Source: ZC4RG30 sp035556135 | GTDB taxonomy: Bacteria > Pseudomonadota > Gammaproteobacteria > Steroidobacterales > Steroidobacteraceae | Direction: 5' to 3' | Length of the DNA: 64,000 bases | NCBI GenBank assembly: GCA_035556135.1 | Contig: DATMFO010000004.1 | Coordinates: forward strand, 62,001 to 126,000 | Shown here: positions 56,440 through 64,000 of the stretch, in pieces | How positions within the stretch are numbered: position 1 is the stretch's first letter | Layout: the number at the start of each line of letters is the position of its first letter | Translations under genes and position numbers: made by a program | Notes under the pieces: model-generated | Seen by the model: the letters and a program-made list of their open reading frames with translations, nothing else | What the model was told of the DNA's origin: nothing | Databases searched by the model: none

Positions 56440-59400
56440 ACTTTGTAACGTGGTCGATCCGCAATCCCGTCCCGGTGCTGATGATGTTCATCGCCCTGGT
56501 GATCGGCGGCATCATCAGCTTTCCGAAGCTGAACGTGCAGGACCAGCCGGACATCACCTTCCCGTTCGTCAACGTCAGCATCAGCTATGCGGGGGTACCT
56601 CCCTCGCAGATGGAAACCGAGATCACGCGCAAGGTCGAGGATGCGGTCTCCAACATCGTGGGCATCGAGAACATCACCTCGACTGTTACCACGGGCAACT
56701 CCAGCACCGCCATCGAGTTCCAGTTCGGCACCGACATGTCACAGGCACTGGATGATGTGCGCGACGCCGTGACGCGCATCCGCCCCGACCTGCCGATGGA
56801 CGCCACCGAGCCCTACATCTCGCGCCAGACCACGGTAGGCGATGCGGTGCTCACTTTCGCGGTGGCCTCCGACAAGCTCAGCGACACCGAGCTTTCCTGG
56901 TTCGTCGACCTGAGCGTGATGCGCGAAATGAGCGGCGTCGACGGCGTCGGACAGGTGAGCCGTGTCGGCGGCGTCGACCGCGAGGTGCGCGTCGACCTCG
57001 ACCCTGACCGCATGGCCGCCCTCGGCGTGACAGCCGCGGATGTGTCGAACCAGCTGGTACGCACACAGGTGGAACTGCCCGGCGGAGAGACGCGCATCGG
57101 CGCGCAGGAGCAGAGCGTGCGCGCGCTGGGCACGATCGGCTCCGTGCAGGAACTGGCGGCGCTGCCCATCACCCTGGGCGATGGCCGCAACATCCGCCTT
57201 GATGCCATCGCCGACGTGCGCGACCAGGCGGCCGAGACACGCCAGGAGATGCTGCTGGACGGCCGCCCGGTGATCGGATTCCGCGTGCTGCGCGCCTGGG
57301 GCGAAGGCGCGCTGGAAGTGGCCGACGGCGCGCGCGTCGCGGTCGAACAGATCCGCAAGAAGTACCCGCACATCCAGATCACCGAGATCAACTCCGTCCA
57401 GGACAAGGAGATCCGCGAGAGCTTCAGGGGCTCGATGATCATGCTGGTGGAAGGCGCCATCCTGGCCGTGATCGTGGTGTGGCTGTTCCTGCGCAACATG
57501 CGCGCCACGCTGATCTCTGCCGCAGCGCTGCCACTGTCTGTCCTGCCGACTTTCTGGGCGCTGTACCTGTTCGGCTTCTCGATGAACACCCTCACCCTGC
57601 TGGCGCTGTCGCTGGTGGTGGGCATGCTGGTGGACGACGCCATCGTGGAGGTCGAGAACAACGTGCGCCACCTGCGCATGGGCAAGTCGCCCATGCAGGC
57701 GGCCACCGACGCGGCCATCGAGATCGGCCTCGCCGTGGTGGCCACCTCGCTCACGCTGTGCGCGGTGTTCATCCCCGTGGCTTTCATGGGCGGCATCCCC
57801 GGCGAGTTCTTCAAGCCCTTCGGTTTCACCGCCGCCGTGGCCGTGCTGTTCTCGCTGCTGGTGGCGCGCACGCTCACGCCGATGATGGCCTCCAAGCTGA
57901 TGCGGCCGGAGCACGAACTGGAGCGCGAGGGCCGTTACAAGGAATGGTACCTGGACAAGGTGCGGTGGGTGCTGTCACACCGCCTCATCACGGTCATTGC
58001 CTCATCGGTAGTGATGGCCGCCACGCTCAGCCTTGGCTGGTTCCTTCCCAAGGAGTTCATTCCTGCCGGCGACTACGGCTTCGTGAGCATCAATACCAGC
58101 CTGCCGCCCGGCTCCACGATGGAGGACGCACGCGCCGTGGCGCGCGACATCTTCGCGCGCCTGGAAGCCCACGAAGAGGTGGAACACGCCACCGTGTCGC
58201 TGTCGCCCCGCAGCGCCAATTCCTTCATCACCCTGGTCGACCGCAAGGAACGCGCGAGCTCGCAGTCCGAGGTGCAGCAGGCGCTGATCCAGGAGTTCCG
58301 CAACATTCCGGGCGTCCGCGTGCAAGGCGGATTCAGCGGCGGCCCGGGCGGCGGACCGCTGCAGATCCAGCTCACCGGCGATGACTCCGCCGTGCTGGCG
58401 GTCACGGCCGCCAACATCGAACGCGAGCTGCGCCAGGTTCCCGGCTTCAGCAACGTGACCACCAGCGCCAGCCTGTTGCAACCCGAGCTGGTGATCCGGC
58501 CGCGCCCGGAGCGGGCCGCGGAACTGGGTGTCACCACCACGGCGATCAGCCAGGCCACGCGCATCGCCACTAGCGGCGACATCACCATGAACCTGGCCAA
58601 GCTGAACCTGCCGGACCGGCAGATCCCGATCCGCGTGCGCCTGACTGACAAGGCGCGCGCCAACATCGACCAGATCCAGCTGCTGCAGGTTCCCTCGCGC
58701 TTCGGGCCCGTGCCATTGACCAACGTGGCGGATGTGAGCCTCGGCGCCGGACCCTCGCAGATCGACCGTTACGACCGCAGCCGCACCATCACCATCACTG
58801 CGGACCGCGGCGCGATGGCGCTCGGCGTGGCGCTGGAGAAGGTCAACGAACTGCCGTCGATGAAGAAGCTGCCGGAGGGCGTGCGCACCGTCGAGACCGG
58901 CGAGGCCGAAATCCTCAACGACATCATGGTGGGCTTCGTGCTGGCGATGGTCATCGGCGTGCTGTGCATCTACGCGCTGCTGGTGCTGCTGTTCCACGAC
59001 CCCGTGCAACCCGTCACCATCCTGTCGGCGCTGCCGCCGTCGGCGGGCGGGGCCATCGTGATGCTGTGGGTGATGGACATGGACCTCTCGCTGTCGGCGC
59101 TGATCGGCCTGCTCACCCTGATGGGCATCGTCACCAAGAACTCCATCCTGCTGGTGGAATACATCGTGATGGCGCGGCGCGAGCATGGCCTGTCGCGGCA
59201 TGACGCCATCCTCGACGCCTGCAGCAAGCGCGCCCGCCCCATCATCATGACCACCATCGCGATGACCGCGGGCATGATCCCGATCACCATCGGCCTGCAT
59301 GGCGAGAACAGCTTCCGCGCCCCCATGGGCGCAGCGGTGATCGGCGGCCTGCTGGCCTCCACGGCGTTGTCGCTGTTCGTGGTGCCGGTGATCTACACGC

Positions 59401-59489
59401 TGATGGATGGCTTCGAGCAGTGGGTCAGGCGGCTGTTCGGCCGCCCGGCCCACCACGCACTGCCCGCCACCACGGACGCGCCGCACTGA
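56436..59489 (+). CDS. RND efflux transporter permease (HAE1-like)
   Basis: 1017 residues, 12 membrane helices with two large periplasmic loops. The start NFVTWSIRNPVPVLMMFIALVIGGI is the usual RND N-terminus. The proton-relay pair lies in LVVGMLVDDAIVEVENNVRH, and GIVTKNSILLVEY marks helix 11-12. It probably exports drugs or organic toxins. GTG at 56436 has GGTGG upstream; another GTG at 56424 is possible. No outer-membrane channel gene follows, so it likely shares one encoded elsewhere. Confidence 0.93.
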   Translation: MNFVTWSIRNPVPVLMMFIALVIGGIISFPKLNVQDQPDITFPFVNVSISYAGVPPSQMETEITRKVEDAVSNIVGIENITSTVTTGNSSTAIEFQFGTDMSQALDDVRDAVTRIRPDLPMDATEPYISRQTTVGDAVLTFAVASDKLSDTELSWFVDLSVMREMSGVDGVGQVSRVGGVDREVRVDLDPDRMAALGVTAADVSNQLVRTQVELPGGETRIGAQEQSVRALGTIGSVQELAALPITLGDGRNIRLDAIADVRDQAAETRQEMLLDGRPVIGFRVLRAWGEGALEVADGARVAVEQIRKKYPHIQITEINSVQDKEIRESFRGSMIMLVEGAILAVIVVWLFLRNMRATLISAAALPLSVLPTFWALYLFGFSMNTLTLLALSLVVGMLVDDAIVEVENNVRHLRMGKSPMQAATDAAIEIGLAVVATSLTLCAVFIPVAFMGGIPGEFFKPFGFTAAVAVLFSLLVARTLTPMMASKLMRPEHELEREGRYKEWYLDKVRWVLSHRLITVIASSVVMAATLSLGWFLPKEFIPAGDYGFVSINTSLPPGSTMEDARAVARDIFARLEAHEEVEHATVSLSPRSANSFITLVDRKERASSQSEVQQALIQEFRNIPGVRVQGGFSGGPGGGPLQIQLTGDDSAVLAVTAANIERELRQVPGFSNVTTSASLLQPELVIRPRPERAAELGVTTTAISQATRIATSGDITMNLAKLNLPDRQIPIRVRLTDKARANIDQIQLLQVPSRFGPVPLTNVADVSLGAGPSQIDRYDRSRTITITADRGAMALGVALEKVNELPSMKKLPEGVRTVETGEAEILNDIMVGFVLAMVIGVLCIYALLVLLFHDPVQPVTILSALPPSAGGAIVMLWVMDMDLSLSALIGLLTLMGIVTKNSILLVEYIVMARREHGLSRHDAILDACSKRARPIIMTTIAMTAGMIPITIGLHGENSFRAPMGAAVIGGLLASTALSLFVVPVIYTLMDGFEQWVRRLFGRPAHHALPATTDAPH

Positions 59490-59643
59490 CAGGCCGGGTG
59501 TTCATATCGCCAGCGGCCGACCTGCCGCACCGGTTCCAGAAGTAGCCATGCAGCGAGCATGAATGGGCAGCCTGGCAGGCAGATGGCGCCAGCATTTGTT
59601 TTCCGTCATGAAGGCACCGGGGATTCCTGTTAAATCTTGCCGG

Positions 59644-60321
59644 ATGCGGATACTCCTCATCGAAGACGACGCGCGGGTCACCGGGCATGTGGCAAGCAGC
59701 CTGCGCAACAGCGGGCACACGCTGCAGCACTCGCCGGACGGGCGCGAGGGCCTGCTGCTGGCGGCTACCGGGGAGTTCGATGTCATCGTGCTCGACCGCA
59801 TGCTGCCGCGCATGGATGGCCTCACCGTACTGAAGACCCTGCGCGCCACCGGCACTGCCACGCCGGTGCTGCTGCTGAGCGCGCTGGGCGATGTGGACGA
59901 GCGGGTGGCCGGCCTCGAGGCCGGCGGAGATGATTACCTCGCCAAGCCCTTTGCCATGGCGGAGCTGCTGGCACGCGTCACGGCGCTGGGACGCCGTACC
60001 CCTGCCATTGCCGAAGCCACCCGGCTGCTGGCCGGCGACCTGGAGATCGACCTGCCGGCCCGCACAGTGCAGCGCGGCGGCATGCGCATCGCCCTCACCG
60101 ACCGGGAGTTCCGCATCCTGGAATACCTGGTGCGCAATTCAGGTCGTGTGGTCACGCGATCCATGCTGCTGGAGCATGTGTGGAACTACCACTTTGATCC
60201 GCAGACCAATGTCATCGACCAGCATGTGAGCCGGCTGCGGCAGAAGGTGGATCGCGACGCGGCCGAACCACTTATCCGCACCGTGCGCGGGGCCGGCTAC
60301 ATGGTGGGGGCGCCGGCGTGA
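59644..60321 (+). CDS. OmpR/PhoB-family response regulator
   Basis: 225 residues. The receiver has the acidic pocket LLIEDDA, phosphoacceptor Asp51 in VIVLDRMLPRMDG, Thr/Ser in LLLSA and Lys101 in YLAKPF. The C-terminal winged helix is at about 130-225 (LTDREFRILEYLVRNSGRVVTRSML, then DQHVSRLRQKVD). The ATG at 59644 begins the family N-terminus; an upstream ATG at 59608 has no conserved sequence. The kinase gene overlaps the stop by four bases. Confidence 0.96.
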   Translation: MRILLIEDDARVTGHVASSLRNSGHTLQHSPDGREGLLLAATGEFDVIVLDRMLPRMDGLTVLKTLRATGTATPVLLLSALGDVDERVAGLEAGGDDYLAKPFAMAELLARVTALGRRTPAIAEATRLLAGDLEIDLPARTVQRGGMRIALTDREFRILEYLVRNSGRVVTRSMLLEHVWNYHFDPQTNVIDQHVSRLRQKVDRDAAEPLIRTVRGAGYMVGAPA

Positions 60322-61676
60322 GCCCGCGGCTGAGCCTGTCGCTGCGGCTGGCCCTGCTGTACATGGCGCTGTTCTGCACCTCGGTGCTGCTGCTGGGCAC
60401 AGTGCAGTACTGGGTCACCGTGCATGCACCGCTGAACGCCGTGAAGCAGCGCATCGGCAGCGAGGCCGCTGCGCTGGTGTCCACCTTCCAGCGCAGCGGC
60501 AGAGATGCCCTGGTCGAAGCGCTGGCACAACGGCAAGCCAGCGCCGGACCGCGGCTGCCCTACCACGCCCTGCTTTCTACCAACGGCGCCGTGGTTGCCA
60601 CGAACCTCGCCAGCCTGCCCGCCGCCCGCCAGCGGCGCTGGCAGCGCCTGGATGCGGACACCTTCGATCAGGGAGAGCAACTCGACCACGAGGCGCTGCT
60701 GCTGAATGTGGCGCTCGATGGCGGCATGCACCTGCTGGTGGGACGCGACATCGAGGATATCGATGAAGTGGAAGAGAAGCTGCTCACCGCCGTGGTTGGC
60801 GTGGTGGGCAGCACCCTGCTGCTTGGCCTCGCGGGGGGCCTGCTGATGAGCCGCGTGATCGGACGCCGCCTCGCCGCCGTGACGGGCGCAGCGCGGCGCG
60901 TGATGGAAGGCGACCTTTCCGGGCGCATCCCGGCCAGCGGCAGCGATGATGAGTTCGAGCAGCTCAACGCCACACTGAACAACATGCTCGCCCGCATCGA
61001 GCAGCTGTTCGAATCGGTGCGGCGCGTGTCCGACAACGTGGCCCACGAGCTGCGCACCCCGCTGGCCCGCCTGCGCGCCCGCCTCGAAGGCCTGCGTGAC
61101 TCCGGCGCCCCGCCGGGCACTGAAGCCCTCGACGGTTTGATGACGGAAACAGAAGGCCTGGAAAAGACTTTCGACGCCGTGCTGCGGATCGCGCGCATCG
61201 AGAGCGGCCGGCATGGCGGCGCCGTCGCGCGGATTGACCTGTCCATCCTGCTGCGCGACGCCGTGGAACTCTATGCGCCACTGGCCGAGGAGCGTCGCCA
61301 GTCGTTGCTGGTGGCCATCGACGATGGCCTTGCCGTGGAGGGCGATCGTGAACTGCTGTTCCAGGCCAGCTGCAACCTGCTCGACAATGCGATCAAGTAC
61401 ACGCCCGAGGACGGGCGCATACATCTTTCCGCGCGGCGCAGTGGCACACAGGTGGAGATCGCCGTCACCGACAATGGCCCCGGCGTGGCGGAGGAACATC
61501 GCCTGCACATCGCCGAGCGCTTCTTCCGTGCCCCGGCCACCGCAGCCGCGCCCGGCGCGGGGCTGGGACTGAGCCTGGTTTCAGCCGTCGCCCACCGGCA
61601 CCATTCGACGCTGCGTTTCGAGGATGCCGCGCCGGGCCTCACCGTCCGGTGGCAGCTCCCGGCCTCGCGCGCCTAG
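60318..61676 (+). CDS. Two-component sensor histidine kinase
   Basis: 452 residues. Two membrane helices flank a periplasmic sensor of about 130 residues; HAMP follows at about 180-235 (the MSRVIGRRLAAVTGAARRVMEG stretch). HisKA carries NVAHELRTPLARLRARLEGL and the ATPase domain has LLDNAIKYTPEDG, TDNGPGV and GAGLGLSLV. The GTG overlaps the regulator stop. The signal is unknown, but the adjacent RND pump is a likely target. The convergent carbonic anhydrase shares four bases at the stop. Confidence 0.95.
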   Translation: MSPRLSLSLRLALLYMALFCTSVLLLGTVQYWVTVHAPLNAVKQRIGSEAAALVSTFQRSGRDALVEALAQRQASAGPRLPYHALLSTNGAVVATNLASLPAARQRRWQRLDADTFDQGEQLDHEALLLNVALDGGMHLLVGRDIEDIDEVEEKLLTAVVGVVGSTLLLGLAGGLLMSRVIGRRLAAVTGAARRVMEGDLSGRIPASGSDDEFEQLNATLNNMLARIEQLFESVRRVSDNVAHELRTPLARLRARLEGLRDSGAPPGTEALDGLMTETEGLEKTFDAVLRIARIESGRHGGAVARIDLSILLRDAVELYAPLAEERRQSLLVAIDDGLAVEGDRELLFQASCNLLDNAIKYTPEDGRIHLSARRSGTQVEIAVTDNGPGVAEEHRLHIAERFFRAPATAAAPGAGLGLSLVSAVAHRHHSTLRFEDAAPGLTVRWQLPASRA

Positions 61677-62317
61677 TCCGGCCTGGGCAGGCGCAGCGCC
61701 TGCGCGAACACTTCCGTCGGATCGTTCTGTGCACTGGCGCGGAAGTTCAGGTCGCGCACCAGCCCGTCGGCCACGGAATAGATCAGCCCGTGCACGGTCA
61801 GGTCCTGGCCGCGCGCCCAGGCATCCTTCACGACGGTGGTGCGGCAGACGTTCAGCGCCTGCTCGAGCACGTTGAGCTCGCACAGGCGGTTGACCGCGTC
61901 GGTGCCGGCGGCGACCAGGTCGCCGGTGTGCCGGTCACGGATGTCCTGCACATGCCGCAGCCAGTTGTCGGCCAGCCCCACCGACACCGAACGCAGGGCC
62001 GCGGCCACGCCGCCGCAGCCGTAATGGCCGGTGACGATGATGTGCTCGACCCTGAGCATGTCCACGGCGAACTGGATCACCGACAGGCAGTTCAGGTCGC
62101 TGTGCACCACCACATTGGCCACATTGCGATGGACGAACAGCTCGCCCGGCGCCAGATCGACGATCTCGTTGGCGGGCACGCGGCTGTCGGCGCAGCCTAT
62201 CCACAGGTAGCGTGGTGACTGCTGCGCCACGAGGCGCGAGAAGAATTCGGGATCCTGCCGGACGCGCTCTGCCGCCCAGCGCCGGTTGTTCGCGAGCAGA
62301 TGTTCGAGGTCCTTCAT
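61673..62317 (-). CDS. Beta-class carbonic anhydrase
   Basis: 214 residues. It interconverts CO2 and bicarbonate. Zinc ligands are Cys42 (IGCADSRVP), His98 and Cys101 (GHYGCGG), with the Asp44/Arg46 dyad. ELFVHRNVANVV is typical. No signal peptide is seen. E. coli Can is the closest type I can name. It is divergent from the amine oxidase, with 34 bases between starts. Confidence 0.96.
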   Translation of the reverse strand: MKDLEHLLANNRRWAAERVRQDPEFFSRLVAQQSPRYLWIGCADSRVPANEIVDLAPGELFVHRNVANVVVHSDLNCLSVIQFAVDMLRVEHIIVTGHYGCGGVAAALRSVSVGLADNWLRHVQDIRDRHTGDLVAAGTDAVNRLCELNVLEQALNVCRTTVVKDAWARGQDLTVHGLIYSVADGLVRDLNFRASAQNDPTEVFAQALRLPRPD

Positions 62318-62351
62318 GCGGCGGCAATGGTAGCAAGTACACTGCCCCCTC

Positions 62352-63566
62352 ATGGCAGCCTTTGACGTGGCCATCATCGGCGCAGGTGCGGCCGGCATTG
62401 CCGCCGGCAGGCAGCTGCAGGCGGCCGGCCGACGCATCATCCTGCTCGAAGCCCGCCATCGCGTGGGTGGTCGCGCGTTCACCGGCCAGCTGCACGGCGT
62501 GCCTGCAGACCTGGGCGCCGGCTGGCTGCATTTCGCCGAGGAAAACGCCTGGACCAGCCTGGCCGAAGCCGGCGGATTCACCCTCGTGAAACGGGATCCT
62601 GGCTGGGGTCCCGGGGCCTGCATCGGCCCGCATGTGCCCACGGCCGCCGAACAAGCCGCTGCCATCGCGCACGACCGGCACTACAACGCCCTGGTTGCCG
62701 CCGCAGCGCAGGCCGGTCGCGATGTGCCCTTGTCGCAGGTGCTGCCGCAGGACGCCTGGCGGCCGCGCTTCGATGCCGTGATGACCTGGACGGTCGGCGT
62801 TGAAACCCCATCGGTCTCCACCATCGACCTGGACAACTATGCCGAATCCCGCGCCAACTGGACGGTGCGCGAAGGCCTGGGCGAAGTGGTGGCGGCAGCT
62901 GCGCGCGAACTCCCCGTGCAGCATGCCCGGGTTACCCGCATCGACTGGTCCGGTGCCACGTTGCAGATCGACAGCAGTGCAGGCCGTATCGGGGCCCGCG
63001 CAGCCATCGTCACGGTTCCCACGGCATTGCTGGCGCGCGATGCCATCCTCTTCCATCCGCACCTGCCGGCAGCGCACGCCGAGGCCATTGCCAACCTGCC
63101 GCTGGGCGTGTGCAACAAGGTGTTCTTCCGCCTGCGCGAAGCGGGAATCGCCACGGAACTGCCGCGGCACTTCCTGGGCTCGACCTCCACCTCGCGCACC
63201 TGCAGCTGGTCCGTCAACAGCAGTGACCACCCACTGCTGATGGCCTATTTCGGCGGCGACCTGTCATGGGAGCTCGAACAGGAGGGCGGACTGGAAGCCT
63301 TTGCGCGCGATGAGTTCACGCGTCTCTTCGGCACCGACGCACTCAGCGAGCTGGGGCCGGCGCTCGCCTCTGCGTGGGGCTCGGACCCGCTGTCACTGGG
63401 TTCGTACTCGGCGGCACGACCCGGCCATGCCAGCGCCCGCACCCTGCTGGCGGCGCCGGTATCACCACAACTGCACTTCGCCGGGGAGGCCTGCGCCGTG
63501 AACCACTACGGCACGCTGCATGGCGCCTGGCTGTCAGGCGTCGCCGCAGCCAGGCGACTGCTATAG
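62352..63566 (+). CDS. Flavin-containing amine oxidase
   Basis: 404 residues. The FAD dinucleotide fold is VAIIGAGAAGIAAGRQL, then LLEARHRVGGRAFT. The C-terminal flavin stretch is LHFAGEACAVNHYGTLHGAWLSG. No signal peptide or substrate can be assigned; the family includes monoamine and polyamine oxidases. It is convergent with the TPR gene and overlaps its stop by six bases. Confidence 0.88.
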   Translation: MAAFDVAIIGAGAAGIAAGRQLQAAGRRIILLEARHRVGGRAFTGQLHGVPADLGAGWLHFAEENAWTSLAEAGGFTLVKRDPGWGPGACIGPHVPTAAEQAAAIAHDRHYNALVAAAAQAGRDVPLSQVLPQDAWRPRFDAVMTWTVGVETPSVSTIDLDNYAESRANWTVREGLGEVVAAAARELPVQHARVTRIDWSGATLQIDSSAGRIGARAAIVTVPTALLARDAILFHPHLPAAHAEAIANLPLGVCNKVFFRLREAGIATELPRHFLGSTSTSRTCSWSVNSSDHPLLMAYFGGDLSWELEQEGGLEAFARDEFTRLFGTDALSELGPALASAWGSDPLSLGSYSAARPGHASARTLLAAPVSPQLHFAGEACAVNHYGTLHGAWLSGVAAARRLL

Positions 63567-64000
63567 CTTGCCCATCCATGCCACGAAGGCATCGCGCCCC
63601 GGCGCGTTGCTGCCGGGTGCATCCTTGCGCTTGGCCCAGTCGCGCATCGACTGTTTCAGCGTGTCGGCGTAGGACGGTGAGGATTTCTGCAGCTGCGCAT
63701 ACGCAGCCCTGGCCTCCTCGAATTTGCCGGTGAGCACGAACAGCTCGGCGCGGTATTCGATGGCCTCGGGGTAATCCGGCGCCAGGGCCAGCGCCTTGTC
63801 GTAGGCAGACAGCGATTCCTGGTAGTCACCCAGGCGACGGCTGGTGTAGCCCACCATGTTCCAGGCTTCCTTCATCGAAGGATTGGCAGCCGTGGCAGCG
63901 CGGAACTTGTCGCGCGCCTCGCGCATGCCCTGCAGCACCTCGGTGTCGTTCTGCTTCGCCGCGGCACCCTTGAGGCTGGCACCCTCCATCTCCAGGCGCC
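63561..64000 (-). CDS. TPR repeat protein (N-terminus cut off by window edge)
   Basis: The visible C-terminal 146 residues carry two or three tetratricopeptide repeats, for example AWNMVGYTSRRLGDYQESLSAYDKALALAPDYPEAI, then AIEYRAELFVLTGKFEEARAAYAQLQ. The start lies beyond position 64000; an internal Met at 63989 is unlikely to be the true start. It is probably an exported or membrane-associated TPR scaffold, but the missing part prevents assignment. Confidence 0.8.
   Translation of the reverse strand, partial: RLEMEGASLKGAAAKQNDTEVLQGMREARDKFRAATAANPSMKEAWNMVGYTSRRLGDYQESLSAYDKALALAPDYPEAIEYRAELFVLTGKFEEARAAYAQLQKSSPSYADTLKQSMRDWAKRKDAPGSNAPGRDAFVAWMGKL

Overview
The window is a gene-dense stretch of a high-G+C chromosome with no tRNA or rRNA gene, insertion sequence, prophage or CRISPR array that I can see. 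Every gap between genes is shorter than about 200 bases. The gene set points to a gammaproteobacterium: a rpsU-yqeY-dnaG-rpoD block divergent from tsaD-folB-folK, tandem pilT/pilU, a yggS-proC-yggT cluster, a cyoABCD quinol oxidase and an alpha-2-macroglobulin/pbpC pair. The order Xanthomonadales, Nevskiales or Steroidobacterales seems likely, but this rests on memory of gene orders, not a search.

Layout. 1-1503: twitching-motility ATPases pilU (cut by the window edge) and pilT on the minus strand. 1558-4124: yggS, proC, yggT and an HU-family gene on the plus strand, closed by a strong terminator. 4199-7169: a heat-shock operon htpG-msrB-hydrolase on the minus strand with a recognisable sigma32 promoter. 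7265-9013: two small unknown proteins and ppnN. 9073-13314: cell-wall enzymes (an L,D-transpeptidase and a LysM lytic transglycosylase), then a dipeptidase and a cyclophilin-type isomerase. 13383-13805: hsp20 with its own sigma32 promoter. 13858-18490: a lipoprotein protease divergent from cca, then katG behind an OxyR-type site. 18518-22375: a luciferase-like oxidoreductase, a MidA-type methyltransferase, a pteridine reductase, and folK and folB. 22384-28501: tsaD divergent from the macromolecular-synthesis operon rpsU-yqeY-(25-codon membrane ORF)-dnaG-rpoD.

28565-33791: an NTF2-like secreted protein and the cyoABCD-SURF1 operon. 33932-38741: an MFS transporter, a large secreted protein of unknown function, a seven-repeat propeller protein and a small proline-rich protein. 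38748-46710: pbpC and a thioester alpha-2-macroglobulin lipoprotein. 46752-53789: assorted metabolic and accessory genes (GNAT, Rid family, secreted proteins, PRC-barrel, FAD oxidoreductase, hydrolase, YqhA). 53811-61676: MOSC-marR divergent from an RND efflux pair, followed by a response regulator and sensor kinase. 61673-64000: a beta carbonic anhydrase, an amine oxidase and a TPR protein cut by the window end.

Stress control recurs through the window. There are two sigma32-type promoters (htpG, hsp20), an hsp20 leader that can fold into two adjacent hairpins covering its Shine-Dalgarno sequence, a near-consensus OxyR site before katG, and a nested palindrome in the marR/RND intergenic region. 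Nothing here is clearly a new defence or mobile system. The best novelty candidates are the hsp20 leader, several very short proteins, a 605-residue secreted protein of unknown family, and a primary sigma factor with a roughly 125-residue Lys/Ala/Pro-rich N-terminal extension.
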